A DNA stretch of 64,000 nucleotides from Zygaena filipendulae (GCA_907165275.2 OU015655.1:9932501-9996500); one strand, 5' to 3'. Positions 10,201 through 21,074 are shown, counted from the first letter of the stretch. Notes: generated by a model not told the origin, from the sequence alone. Translations and numbers: made by a program.

Positions 10201-13200
10201 AGTACCCTATATCCCTAGGTTTTCTTTACCCCTGACAACGTGCATGCAAAATGTCATGAGATTTCACCAGCGTTAATTTCGGAGATCCTTCGGGAATTCC
10301 GAGATAAAATTACCCTAATCTGAATGCTCCAACGATTTTCATGAAATTTTGTATACAGGGGATTTCGGGGGCCATAAATCGATCTAGCTAGGATTCATTT
10401 CTGGAATTCCCGCGCGAACTCTGATATCAACGCGGGTGAATTAATTATTGCATACTACACGTTGTCAAGGGTACAGGAAAGGTCATAGGGTAGTAAGTAC
10501 TTTTATCTCAGAATACCCGCGGGATCTCCGAAATTAACGTGGGTTAAACCGCGGGGAACAGCTATTTAAGCCGAGCGAAGCTCGGTTGCCCAGATATTAA
10601 TAAATAATAATAATAAGTGTAGCTAGTTACCTACCTAGATATAAAGTGTAGATACATAGTTACCTAGACATAATTATGTTCAAAGGTACAATGGTCAACG
10701 GAATGAAAAAGCAAGAAAAAATCTTTCAAGTTATTAAAATAGACTAAATTGCTCAAAGGAGGAAGACCATTTACAAAAAGAAATGAGATCCCATCAAAAA
10801 CAAACTTGTAAAAAATCCAAGTCTCGCAACTCAGTTCTTCTACATTAAAAAGTTGTGAGATCAATGTAATACCAAGTCGGTTAATTTATTCAGTGCCTAC
10901 TTAAGGGTCCTTCGGTCTAAAGTTATCATGTTATAAGCTAATCTAATAACATTTTATAGTGACCATATCAAATTTAAAAATCTTTTATGTTTTAAATAGA
11001 TTGATTGGCTTGGCGATCACATGAAAACACAATGTATCTCACAAGTAATACATATTATAATTAAATTAGATTGTTTAGAACCATAATTATGTATTACATG
11101 TGAGATATATTGTGTTTTCACGTGATCGCCAAGCCAATCAATCTATCTAAAACATAAAAGATTTTTAAATTTGATATGGTCACTATAAAATGTTATTAGA
11201 TTAGCTTATAACATGATAACTTTAGACAGAAGGACCCTTAAGTAGGCACTGAATAAATTAACCGACTTGGTATTACATTGATCTCACAACTTTTTAATGT
11301 AGAAGAACTGAGTTGCGAGACTTGGATTTTTTACAAGTTTGTTTTTGATGGGATATAATAATCCTAACTAATATTATAATAATTAATGCGAATGTGAGTT
11401 TGTTTGTTGGTTTTGCTTTCACGCCTTAACTACTCAACCAATGATTATAAAATTTTGCACAGGTACTCATTATCAGGGGTAGAGTTCTTTTTTCCCGTAT
11501 TTCCCGCGGGTATTTGGGAATTAACGCGGGTGAAACCGTATTAAATTTTGTCTACTATACACGTTGTGAGGTCAAACCACGAGTTGTAAAGCCCTCGAAC
11601 GGTCACCAAATATTTATAATCACCATCATCATAGGGTCACCAGCCAGACTTTTAACTATTGAAATATTTATGAAAAACATAAGGGCGCTTAAGTGATACT
11701 CGACGCTCGTATAACCCTAAAATAACCTGTGTCCAAAATAGGTTAATGACCGTTCTATTTTTTTCTAACAGGTTTCTAGTGTTAAGTGCCAAGTCAAGCA
11801 GGTACCTATATTAATTCCAAAGTAGGAACTACGGAACTTGGGTACATACATATTTAAATATATATTATATACATAATTATGTAATATCTCTCTTTCTTCT
11901 TTGTTTTGTCTTTTTTTTGTCTTTTTAGTTATAGATATTTATTTCAAAGGGAAACCAAGTATTAATTAATAATTTCTAAGTTTCCATTTTGAATTTTAAA
12001 CGATTCCATATTTTCGTTGAAATTCAAATAGGTACATAGTACCTAATTACTTCTTCTATAATAATATATTTTATTTCCAACCAGTGTGAAACATGGAAGT
12101 TAACAACTTTGAACCCAACTCTACAGCGCTCAACCTCTACAAAAATCAATTTCGCTATCTTGTTTTACGCGTTAACATATATAAAGTTCATGACCGAAAG
12201 TTGAGATTATTTTGTTTTAATGGACGACGTAATAAATGTATATTTTCAATTACTTGATGTAAAGTATAAATTCGGTAGCAAGATAAGTGAGTACTTATTA
12301 ACGAGTACGCTATATAATTTTTATTTATCATACGGATTTGGATGCCTCGAGGAAAAAAGTGGTTATTTAAAAGCGTTTCAGGCGCGTGAAAACAGGAAGG
12401 TGAACAAGGAGGGTGTAAAATATACGCTTATTTTCACACACGCATACATACATATATACTTATGCGGGTGATCGTGGCCAACTACACTCGAGAGCAATGA
12501 ATCCGGGTCACTTAAAGAATCCTAAAAATCTCGGAAACTAAAAATGCTAGGTTAATGAAATAAATCGTATTTAATAGACAATGTAATACTCCTTAAATGA
12601 AGGTATTAAAACTTCTTAGTTATTGTAAAGTTATATCATAAAAAAATCAAACTTGAAAAAGGGCCACTTTGGAAGATGGAACTACGAAATTACAGCATTT
12701 GGTTTTGCTTTTGTTTGTAATCTGTCATTTATGTGGGTACATAAACCATGTTGATAGTGCTCTATACTCATTATTCAAGCTGAAATTATGTCGCTTACGC
12801 CTGAAGAATGCACCAGAATACTTACAATGCTGGAAACCGGCCGGAGTCAGCGCGATACAGCCAGGACTGTCGGTGTGTCGCTGTCAACAGTACAAAGAAT
12901 TCTCCGACGTTACGAAGAAACTGGTTCTAACCTACGCAGACCAGGAACGGGCAGAACCAGGTGTACCACAGCACGAGAAGACCGATACTTGGTGAACACC
13001 ATGCTTCTAAATCGCTTTCTCACAGGAACTGAACTCACAAATCAGTTTCGACGCCTCGGAGGAAGTAACCCAAGTGCATGGACAGTAAGACGTCGGCTTG
13101 CTGAATCTAACTTAAAACCCCTTAGACCTGCAAACGGCCCTAAACTGGAGCGTGCGCATCGTATTTCAAGACTAAGATATGCCCAGAGCCACGTAAATTG

Positions 13201-16200
13201 GAGTATTGAAGATTGGTCAAAAGTTATGTTCTCCGACGAATCAAAATTTATGCTCTACAAGCACGATGGAAGACACAGAGTGTATCGAAGACCAGGGGAA
13301 AGATTCAAGCAAGCATGCATCGAAGAAAAAGTAGCCTACGGTGGTGGGTCTGTACTTGTGTGGGCCGGAATTTCTTCTGAAAGTCGCACAGAGCTGGTGA
13401 TCATAGAAAACGGCTCTTTAACTAGCGTAAGATATGTGGAAGAAATCCTCAATGATCACGTTGGTCCATTTATGGTCAATTTAGGTGAGGATGCTATATT
13501 TATGCATGACAATGCCCGACCTCATACAGGTAGGATTGTGAATGACTACCTTCAAGAGATGAACATTACTCGTATGGAGTGGCCAGCGCGCAGCCCGGAT
13601 ATCAACCCGATCGAGCATGCTTGGGACGAGCTAGGCAGATGCGTAAAACAACGAAACCCTCCCCCAATCACGCTTCGTGAGCTCAAAATTGCTCTCACAG
13701 AGGAATGGGAGAATATTCCCCAAAATCGTATAAGGAACTTGGTGTACAGCATGCCAAACCGCGTAAACGCAGTAATGGAAGCACGAGGAGGCAATACGAA
13801 GTATTAAAATTCAAGAAAATCGTAATAAAGTTCAAAAATTTCATGTTTCCTATTTTTGTTTTAAGGAGAGATCAGCAGTTTTTTTCTTTATGTAATTTTG
13901 TGTTAATAAAATGTATGGTGACTCATATTTTTTTTACTTTCATTTAAGGAGTATTACATTGTCTATTAAATACAATTTATTGCATTAACCTATCATTTTT
14001 AGTTTCCGAGATTTTTAACATTCTTTAAGTGACCCGGATTCATTGCTCTCGAGTGTAGTTTTAACTTTAGAGTTGGTAGGTACATTCTAGTTGTCAGGGC
14101 ATGAACTGATTACTAACACATGAATAATGAAGGTACTATGGCAGTAAGGGGACGCGTACTTTTACCTAAACTTCTTTTAAATGCTCTAAGGCGCGACCTG
14201 ATAGCCTCATTTTAATAATGATGATACCTACTGGGTCCTAGGTTTTTCTCTTATACGTATGTTGTGGTTATAATTCGCAAATGCGATATGAAAATGTGAG
14301 CAAAGCGAATGAATGTTATTATTATTGTGTTTTTACTTTTTGCATTAGATACACTAGCTGCAGTGCCCACGGTTTGATCGCGTCAGTTTCGGAATTCTCG
14401 CAGGAACTCCTAATTTTCTTGAATACAAAACTTGGATTGTGAACATCCAAATTATTATTAATACATAAATTAAGCCATAAAAAATTTTAATCACTTCATT
14501 ACCCTAAATGAAGTTGCGCGCGGTTTGATTGATTCATAAAATTTTCTGTTGCTTAGCGAATGAAACATCATGTACCTACATAGGTAAATATTCGGTAGTG
14601 CCACTATAAACATACTGTATATAACATACTGTAAACATCCTATATATAGTGACGATGTGATGGTATTTTCGCTTTTCAGAACAAACACTGGTGGTGGGTT
14701 GTGGCGGGATTGGTGCTGTTGTCGGTTGCTATAGCGTCTGCTGACGGCGAAGTTTGGGAGGAGAGCGAACATGAGGTGCTCATACGCAGCGAGCGGGGCG
14801 TCAAAAACAGAGGTCAGTACCACAGATAATATAATACTAGGTATACTTTAGTACCTACTGTCCTGCTTTCACTCGCGTAAACGCACTTTTTATTTAATTT
14901 TCTCCGAGATACATATATCTATCACTGTTCATTATTTTTTTAACTACTATCTAAACATTAGATAGCTACCGTGGGATTGAGTCCCTCGTTAAAAATTACA
15001 TTTTGTACATGTCCGTACATGTCCGTAAAAAAAAATCAAAAAAAAAAAGAGAAAAAAAAAGAGTCACATTATGGGCCAAATTTGAATAAACCTGACTTCT
15101 GACTAAATGTAAGCATGTAGCTAATTTTTTTCGTCCAACTAAACTATTTACGAATTACGACTAAGATCATCCAGATTTCACTTTTTCAAACATTCGTCAG
15201 TTTTGTTATATGTTTTGACTACGTGAAAGTTAACTCATTAATAACAAATAGTTTATGTAGTTTATATTATAAAATTTATGTAGACAAGCGTGAAAGGTCG
15301 AAGTTTGCAATTTTTAAAAACATACTGGCAGGTGTGCTCTCTCTAGTTTATGAAAAAAAGAGAGTCATTTTTCACCACGACACTCTAATTAACCTTGTAA
15401 CCGTGTTTACACAGGTTTTGGCCATAATAGCATACCACAAAGTACCTGTTTACACAGGTAGGTACTTTGTTAGGCTCCTAGCACACGGCGTATTTTAAAC
15501 GCGCAGGAGCCGATTTTTGCGTTTTTATAGATTCGAACGCGCGTAAAAAACGCGATACAAACGCGCGTTTGAAGCGTGTTCGAAACTCGTTTGATGCGCG
15601 TACAAACGGCCGGAGGAAGGATAGAGGGGCGCTAAATAAACAATAGATTCATTTATTTTAAAGTCTTTTTCTTTTTTCAAAAGCAGTACTAAAGTCAATG
15701 TATGCAGTGTTGTCTAAACCGAAGCCATTGTCAAACTGATGAGGAGTCTCTGACCAAAACGCGGAAGCTACGAGCGACTACCGCGCGTCTGTATCGCTGT
15801 ATCTGCGCGTATACGCGCAGTAGACGCACGTTTCACGATCACCCCGTGTGCTTAGGTTACAAGTTTGCATTCAAATCTTTTTTGAAGCGCGTATACGTGC
15901 GTTACCAGCGCGTCTTCTGCGCGTTTAAAATACGCCGTGTGCTAGGGGTCTTAGGTACAAGGCGAATATTTCAAACGGTTGTGGATCGCAGATGGGACGT
16001 CTTAGTAAGGGTTGCCAATCTATTGTATAGATTTCCGGGAAGAATGCGGGATGTGGTAAAACAAAGTGGGACTCAGCTGTGAAAGTATAAGAAGGCGAGA
16101 AGCACAGTTTCTGCTATGAAAGTTCGGCAAAAACGTACGTTCACTCTACTTACGCCCGAAAGTTTTACTGTGCCCTACAACGGTACAATCGCACATATCT

Positions 16201-19200
16201 GTCGCGGGACGCATTGTCTGAGGCTCTAGAAACAGGACGTTGGCAACCCTAGTCGTAGTAATCGTCGCATATCGCGACTTAAGTAAGCAAATGTGACGCG
16301 GATCTGGTCAATTTGTGTATAAAATAGTGATTGACTATCTTGTTGACAGGATTAGTTCCTTCATAAACATGTTGAATAACCTTCTCGCTTGATATAAAAT
16401 TGATTATCAAAAAATAAATATTAAAGTAATCTAGATAAACATAATATAGATGGAGGTAAAAATAGAATCTTAACCGCTAACCCATCATTCTGACTAGGTA
16501 TAATGATTATCTCTGTGAAGATGAGTGTTATATAAGGATTTTTCATATTTTAATAATACTTAATTATTATTATAATTTCATTTCTCAGTGTACCTACATT
16601 GTGTCCTTATATTCATTTCACAGACGAGGCAGGCGTAGGAAAATTCATATAAAATACATATCCTGAAGTTGTTATTCATTTGAAAATCAAACTAAGCGAA
16701 TAAGAAGTCATTGAACTAACGACTTTCATGAGTGCATTGACCTCCATGGTTGAGGTCATTCACTGCAAATGCGATTTTTTTTCTTTGTTTTATTGTGATC
16801 TACTCGTTACCCAAAATATACAGGATTCTTTACAATGGGGATGTGGAATACTTTTGAAAATCAAAAGACAAGTATTTTTTGCTTTTTTAAATAAATTAAA
16901 ATATACAGAGAAAAAGCGCATTAAAGTTTAGGGTGAGGGGGTCGTGACGTCACTAACCGCTAAAACCGCCATACAAACTGTCAGAATAGTGACGTCACGC
17001 GAAATTTCAACTCAATATATCGCCGTTATTTTTTAATTACGTAAAAAAAAGAAAAAATACGTGTCTAATATTTTTTAATAATCTAAAAGACGGACTTAAA
17101 AATAAAAATTAGTCAACATGCCGCCCATTCGGAATCCGAATCTCGCCTCGTACATTTAGTTTTCTTATTAGCACTTCAACACCGCCAACATCTGTGCGAC
17201 TTCAAAATAAACCATCTGTTAGTGACTGGGTGCGTTGCACATGTTTAAAATACGATTCACTCATCACTGGTGCTGCAACCGACTCATATTAGAAAGTTTC
17301 TTTTTTTTTCCTTTTATCATTACTAACACAGCAAGGGATCGACATGAATCAAAACAATGTGGTTCGTAAATCATAATGCCATTTAAGATTTTGTTGCTCT
17401 CGCAATATCCTACTAATATTATAAATGTGAAAGTGTGAATGTTTGGATGTTTGGATGTTTGTTACTTAATCACGTAAAAACGGCTGAACGGATTTGGATG
17501 AAATTTGGCATTCATGTAACCTTTGACATGGAAAACATAGGCTACTTTTTATCCCGGAATCTCGGATCTCCGAAATTAACGTGGGTGAAATAGAATTAAT
17601 TATTGCATACTACATGTTGTCAGAGGTGCAGAAAAGGACATTTTTATCCCGGAATTCCCGCGGGATCTCCGACATTAACGCGGGTGGAACCGCGGGGCAT
17701 AGCTAGTAGGTTATAATAGTATTTAAAATTATAAAATACATCAACTAATTTATTAAATAAGTATGTCAGTGTCTGTTAGAGTCTGTGAGTCCGCTAATTT
17801 CTTATGAACAAGAAATACACAACTTCTATACGGTTTTCACTACTATTTAAGGGGTTTCTTTCCAAAGGTGTACGTGATCCTTTTTATGAAGCTGAGTAAA
17901 TGATTTAATTACCAATAAAAATTCGCGTCTTCCTCCCTTCTTTATGATACAATATTACAATGTCTGCTAATTATATTCCGGTTAAATATTCAGCACATTT
18001 TTTTAACATAGTACGAGTAGGTACATCAAGATCCCGACGAAATCCCGACAAAGACGACGGTATATCTTTTGTTAAAGATCTAAAGATCTATGACACAGTT
18101 TTAAAGTACCTAATAAGTTTTAGTTTTAAAGTTTGGACCGATTCCTTTTATACTGACTTTCTTTTTGTACAATAGTAGATTTTACAACAAGTGCATAAAA
18201 CGAACCACTATTATCCGAGACCTTCAGCAGCCCGAGCCGAAGGCGAGGGCTGATAGTAATGTCGATGTCGTGGATAATAATGGTTTTGTGGACGAGTTAT
18301 AAACTCTGCTTTCACTTCGATTGCGAGGAAATAAAAAAGTAGTATAACATAACATTTCTTTAATTAAATTTCAGAGTAAAATTAGTACAGTTTTGAATAC
18401 TGAAGGAAATGGTTTTTCCCGGCATATTAACCTCCTACTAACTTCTGTTACCCATAGTACTTTCGAGTTAAGAACAGAAAGCGCCGACTCTTAAAATGCA
18501 GTGGTGCGTTTGTTTTGCGCTTGGATTTCGAACAATATTATTTTGACTGAAACTATCGCTCTAGAATCTAGGTGTATTTCTATGGCTACCACAAATTCTA
18601 TCCATGAACTTCTTATTGTGTTTGGCTGTATATGGTTCATTTTCTTTGCCTTAGGTAGATAAATTTATGAGTAGATACATTAAAGCCCTTGTGCACAACA
18701 TTAGATTTTGTGCAGCCTATATCTTGCACATACAAGCACTTTCCGAGCATGAGAAGTGAAAATAATATTTACTGACTTCCCGCATTTCAATGATTTTTAA
18801 AGGATTTTTCCCGGATAAAACCGCATGAAATTCCTTAAAAACGCTGTTGGGTTCATAATGTTTATTAATCATCTGTCTTTTGCTTTGATAAACAGACACA
18901 TGCCGCTATGTGAAGAGTGCATGGTCCGACTGTGATGCCAAGACCAACGTCCGTTCGAGGACCCTCACGCTAAAGAAAGGCGACCCAGCCGCTTGCGAGC
19001 CAACAAAGACTATACAGAAGAAATGCAAGAAAGGTATAGAAACTCTGTAATAAGTTATACAAATTAAACTTCCTCAGTATGTCAGTTATAGAAATAATAA
19101 GTCATGGAATGAAACGACATTCAGCGCATGCAGAGTCATGAATCTGAAAGTGTGGTTGGACAACCAGAGATCACGTGACTACATCTTTTGGAGATACGCT

Positions 19201-20751
19201 CCGTTCCACGCACACGCGGATTGTTTTTATGCTTCATTTTGAATAATATATAATTTTGAATGAACTCCCTATTAAAAGTTAATACTTTATTACTTTGATA
19301 GGAGTGTAACAAATTAGCGGCCTGTAAACAGGACTAGAATATCCAACTCCAAGGCCGCAAGTTAATGCTTCCAATTTACTTGGAGTTAAGTTTTAGAATT
19401 ATTTAGAAATAATTAATTTAAGCAATTAATATAAAATTAAAGTAATTTGTTCAATGAGAGAGCAAAGTAAATTTTTGTTTGTTATATAGTGCTAATTTTG
19501 AATCCTTAGCGTAGTGAGGAACGTAAAAGCACAAGAACCAAAGTGCAAGATTTAACTAGGTATCATAAAAGCAATTTCAATCACACAAAAAACATTATAC
19601 GTTTGGATACTGGTATTTGTAATGGATTATTTATTTTAATTACAGCATGCCGTTACGAAAGGTCCTCATGGAGCGAATGCAGTCCTAACGGGGAGATGTC
19701 CCGGACTGACATGTTGAAGGCCAACAGCGACCCAACCTGCGATCAGAGCAGGCGCATCACGAAGAAATGTAACAAAAACAAACAAGTAAAAGCCACCAAA
19801 GATAAGGGTAAAGCGTTTGTATTTATTCATTTTCTACTTCTATCATAGCTGTGAACTGTTGGCAACGTCAGAACAAAACAAATGCCTATCTATAGGTTTA
19901 GGTAGGTTTGTAGGAAGACTTCAGAAGTAAACACTTGTGTTTAAAAAAATAATCGTATGAAATGGCTCTTGATACGTCATATCTGCTATATGGGTACTTT
20001 ATTTCTTCAAATAAATCACATCTATTTGGACGCAGATAATAACATGTTAAACCACAAAATTAAGTTACCTATTCAGAACGATTTATTGAAAATTAGGGAA
20101 TGTTTTTTAACTGTGTGTTTACCTTATTACATTGTGTAACAAAATATTGTGGCTTCTACAGTTGCCAAAATAGTGAAAGAGGACCTAGGAAAAGATTAAT
20201 ACTTCTAGCAACTACACGCTCACTATGCCCCTACAATATGTAAACCGATAACGCATTTACTACACCCATACATGAAAATATATTGTATTATCTATAGGTA
20301 TACCTATACCTACGAGTAGATGAAAATGTATAGTTAAAAGTGTTGCTAAGCGCAAAACTCGAGAACAGGACAAGGTTTTGTAAAAGAAGTTTTATAAAAC
20401 TTTCGCAGGTGAAACCGCGGGGCACAGCTATATAATCAATAATATAATAATAATAATCCACTTCACAACACACAGATCTACTTGATCTCACACTAAGCTA
20501 TAAGCTTGTGTCGTGAAAACCAAGCAAACGTGGTATATACTACATATTATTACATATATATTGTAATATATATATACACACCCAGACTGGAAAATGGAAC
20601 CCTGTGTTCATCACACAAAGTCCACCCCCACCAGGAATCGAACCCGGAACCCCTAGATTAAAGGGTAGGCATGGTGACCTACTGCGCCAATGCGCAAATT
20701 TACTAAGTTTTTGTCGGTGTATTGTTTTCAGGTCGCCGGAATCGTCAGTAA
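7260..20751 (+). CDS. miple: Midkine/pleiotrophin-family secreted growth factor (miple), complete
   Basis: Spliced model: 7260-7265, 14680-14812, 18896-19033, 19646-19807, 20732-20751, giving 152 codons including stop. Residues 1-25 form a signal peptide (Trp/Val/Leu-rich core VVAGLVLLSVAIASA). Two cysteine-rich half-domains follow: CRYVKSAWSDCD with TLTLKKGDPAAC and CKK, then CRYERSSWSECS with MLKANSDPTC and KKC. The paired W-x-x-C signatures and basic character are those of the midkine/pleiotrophin family, heparin-binding extracellular ligands. Each half-domain is one exon flanked by phase-1 introns. The C-tail is basic (NKNKQVKATKDKGRRNRQ). It lies convergent to sls. All donors and acceptors are GT/AG and phases match, so confidence in the family is high. 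Confidence 0.88.
8236..8375 (-). repeat. Possible 3' tail of an old dispersed retroelement
   Basis: The run atcaatcaatcaaattttaa followed by ttctttatta and an aaagggcggctattgctaaa / ttcttccaggcaacc block looks like a lepidopteran non-LTR 3' end. No coding sequence remains. Class assignment is from memory of typical repeats and is weak. Confidence 0.3.
9548..9870. repeat. Interspersed repeat R1, copy 2
   Basis: It has the same block order as 1068-1385: GGGGGCACGGCAGTGCCCCC hairpin, ccgccaag, cttttctcgaagc, cactcactgaccgatcatca, then a gacatagaagtttgaaattt tail. Orientation is the same as copy 1. Confidence 0.6.
9938..10130. repeat. 73-bp tandem repeat, 2.6 copies, each unit palindromic
   Basis: accaactgc recurs at 9938, 10011 and 10084. 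Each unit holds ataactttgtaatccca and, facing it, ggaattacaaagtta, so every unit can fold into a hairpin. The third unit is cut off at 10129 by the neighbouring Helitron-like element. Confidence 0.85.
10129..10566. mobile_element. Two Helitron-like (Lep1-type) fragments facing each other
   Basis: The left fragment is reverse (actagctgttccctgcggtt, cccgcgggaattc). The right one is forward, ending aaaccgcggggaacagctat. Both share the reversed or forward cccgcggga block, so this is a compound insertion rather than one element. Confidence 0.65.
10788..11354. repeat. Large near-perfect hairpin: 272-bp arms, ~23-bp loop
   Basis: The left arm 10788-11059 and right arm 11083-11354 are reverse complements with only scattered mismatches (for example aagggtccttcggtctaaag against ctttagacagaaggaccctt). 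The termini read atcccatcaaaaacaaac. It lies in intron 1 of miple. No ORF of note. It is likely a non-autonomous DNA element; transcribed, it would form long double-stranded RNA. Confidence 0.9.
11359..11545 (+). mobile_element. Helitron-like (Lep1-type) remnant, 3'-truncated
   Basis: It starts taatcctaactaatattata, continues with tgttggttttgctttcacgc, and ends gaattaacgcgggtgaaacc without the cagctagt terminus. It abuts the hairpin element. Confidence 0.65.
12485..14055 (+). mobile_element. Complete Tc1-like DNA transposon
   Basis: The element is 1571 bp, flanked by TA dinucleotides (12483-12484 and 14056-14057). Its long inverted termini of about 116 bp start CACTCGAGAGCAATGAATCC and are reversed at 13940-14055; the arms differ at only a few bases. 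The interior holds an uninterrupted transposase. Intact frame and well matched termini suggest a young insertion. It sits in intron 1 of miple. Confidence 0.92.
12788..13807 (+). CDS. Tc1-family transposase (DD34E), intact
   Basis: The protein has 339 residues, the usual Tc1 length. The N-terminus carries paired helix-turn-helix DNA-binding regions (TARTVGVSLSTVQRILRR; then NPSAWTVRRRLAES). The catalytic triad is visible: first Asp in VMFSDESKF (about residue 151), second in FMHDNARPH, and Glu in SPDINPIEHAW. Thirty-four residues lie between the second Asp and the Glu, hence DD34E. The GGGSVLVWAGIS block matches the family Gly-rich box. The enzyme cuts and pastes its own element at TA sites. 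No frameshift or premature stop is seen, so it could encode active protein. Confidence 0.93.
   Translation: MSLTPEECTRILTMLETGRSQRDTARTVGVSLSTVQRILRRYEETGSNLRRPGTGRTRCTTAREDRYLVNTMLLNRFLTGTELTNQFRRLGGSNPSAWTVRRRLAESNLKPLRPANGPKLERAHRISRLRYAQSHVNWSIEDWSKVMFSDESKFMLYKHDGRHRVYRRPGERFKQACIEEKVAYGGGSVLVWAGISSESRTELVIIENGSLTSVRYVEEILNDHVGPFMVNLGEDAIFMHDNARPHTGRIVNDYLQEMNITRMEWPARSPDINPIEHAWDELGRCVKQRNPPPITLRELKIALTEEWENIPQNRIRNLVYSMPNRVNAVMEARGGNTKY
14680..14812 (+). CDS. miple: miple exon 2: signal peptide and N-terminal segment
   Basis: The acceptor is ttttcag|AAC and the donor AACAGAG|gtcagt. It encodes NKHWWWVVAGLVLLSVAIAS (signal peptide core), then an acidic stretch (EVWEESEHEV) and a basic RSERGVKNR. 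It ends in phase 1. Confidence 0.85.
15471..15953. repeat. MITE with ~30-bp terminal inverted repeats
   Basis: CCTAGCACACGGCGTATTTT followed by aaacgcgcag at 15477-15506 recurs reverse-complemented near 15918-15947. The interior is unusually rich in gcgcgt/acgcgc runs. No transposase. It lies in miple intron 2; the remaining intron (15954-16839 and 17708-18895) shows no genes. Confidence 0.8.
16840..17115 (-). repeat. MITE family B, copy 1 (contains TGACGTCA palindromes)
   Basis: It shares, in reverse orientation, the ordered blocks of 25150-25425: aagtattttttgctttttta, gtgacgtca / tgacgtcacgcg, aaaaaatacg and agacggac. The CRE-like gtgacgtca occurs twice in inverted arrangement near 16943 and 16989. 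Confidence 0.6.
17408..17707 (+). mobile_element. Helitron-like (Lep1-type) remnant, both ends present
   Basis: It begins TCCTACTAATATTATAAATG, has ggctgaacggatttggatga and ttttatcccggaattcccgc, and ends ggcatagCTAGTA. The TC start, CTAG end and lack of inverted repeats or target duplication fit a Helitron-type element. Internally the cgggatctccg block is repeated. Confidence 0.8.
18190..18292. repeat. Small foldback element
   Basis: cataaaacgaaccactatta and a reversed aataatggttttg flank a cccgagccgaaggcgagggc core, a pattern of short Lepidoptera inverted repeats. Confidence 0.45.
18896..19033 (+). CDS. miple: miple exon 3: first midkine half-domain
   Basis: The acceptor is aaacag|ACACATG and the donor AAGAAAG|gtataga. 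It encodes DTCRYVKSAWSDCDAKTN, TLTLKKGDPAACEP and IQKKCKK, with four cysteines. Forty-six codons, symmetric phase 1-1. Intron 3 (19034-19645) holds no feature. Confidence 0.88.
19646..19807 (+). CDS. miple: miple exon 4: second midkine half-domain
   Basis: The acceptor is aattacag|CATGCC and the donor GATAAGG|gtaaag. It encodes ACRYERSSWSECSPNGE, MLKANSDPTCDQS and ITKKCNKNKQ. It parallels exon 3 cysteine for cysteine, indicating an exon duplication at the origin of the family. Fifty-four codons, phase 1-1. Confidence 0.88.
20398..20432 (+). mobile_element. Short 3' fragment of a Helitron-like element
   Basis: cgcaggtgaaaccgcggggcacagctat is the 3' end of the Lep1-type family; no 5' part is seen. 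It lies in miple intron 4 (19808-20731). Confidence 0.5.
20550..20697 (-). mobile_element. tRNA-derived SINE
   Basis: On the minus strand the head reads ttggcgcagtaggtcacc (box A-like), then, about 40 bp later, gggttcgattcctggtgg (box B). A short body and an (AT)n-rich tail follow near 20550-20580. This arrangement is a Pol III tRNA-type promoter and a SINE layout. Its head ends only about 35 bp before the last miple exon. Confidence 0.75.
20732..20751 (+). CDS. miple: miple exon 5: last six residues and stop
   Basis: The acceptor is attgttttcag|GTCGCC. The phase-1 join gives GRRNRQ and TAA at 20749-20751. The coding part is only 20 nt including stop; the rest of the exon is 3' UTR. Confidence 0.75.
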
Positions 20752-21020
20752 GTTGCGGCCGGAACGAGGGCTGCATAGAATTAATTAAAAAAGTTTTGAT
20801 TACAATGTTCGTTCGATGGTTCTAATTTATATTGTAATATTTAGTGCCAAAATAGTGTCAAGTTACGGATACAATAAGTGTTTCTTTGAATTCAACCTTA
20901 ATTATTATATTACAATTGTTCGTACGTAAGACATAATTTAGCTGCATTAAAAACAGTACAATTTATGTAATAATAATAATGAAATGTAATAGCATAAAAA
21001 TTTAGTATCTATTAATTCAT

Positions 21021-21074
21021 TTTATTGTCACAATTAAGTCGCATCTTTGATATTAAAATAAAGAAATAAGTACT
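21021..21074. terminator. Back-to-back polyadenylation signals of miple (+) and sls (-)
   Basis: AATAAA occurs on the plus strand at 21057-21062 (for miple) and on the minus strand at 21021-21026 and 21069-plus (another minus-strand AATAAA is at 21169-21174). The two convergent transcripts would therefore end within, or overlap by, a few tens to hundreds of bases. Confidence 0.4.

Noticed and set aside
12669..12995. 108-codon plus-strand frame overlapping the Tc1 start
   Set aside because: Out-of-frame overlap with the transposase N-terminus; no domain.
15702..16082. 126-codon plus-strand frame
   Set aside because: Mostly inside the gcgcgt-rich MITE; Arg/Cys-rich composition is due to base composition and there are no recognisable motifs.
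20540..20825. Overlapping plus and minus frames around 20.6 kb
   Set aside because: They fall in the tRNA-derived SINE and across the last miple exon; translations are repeat-derived.
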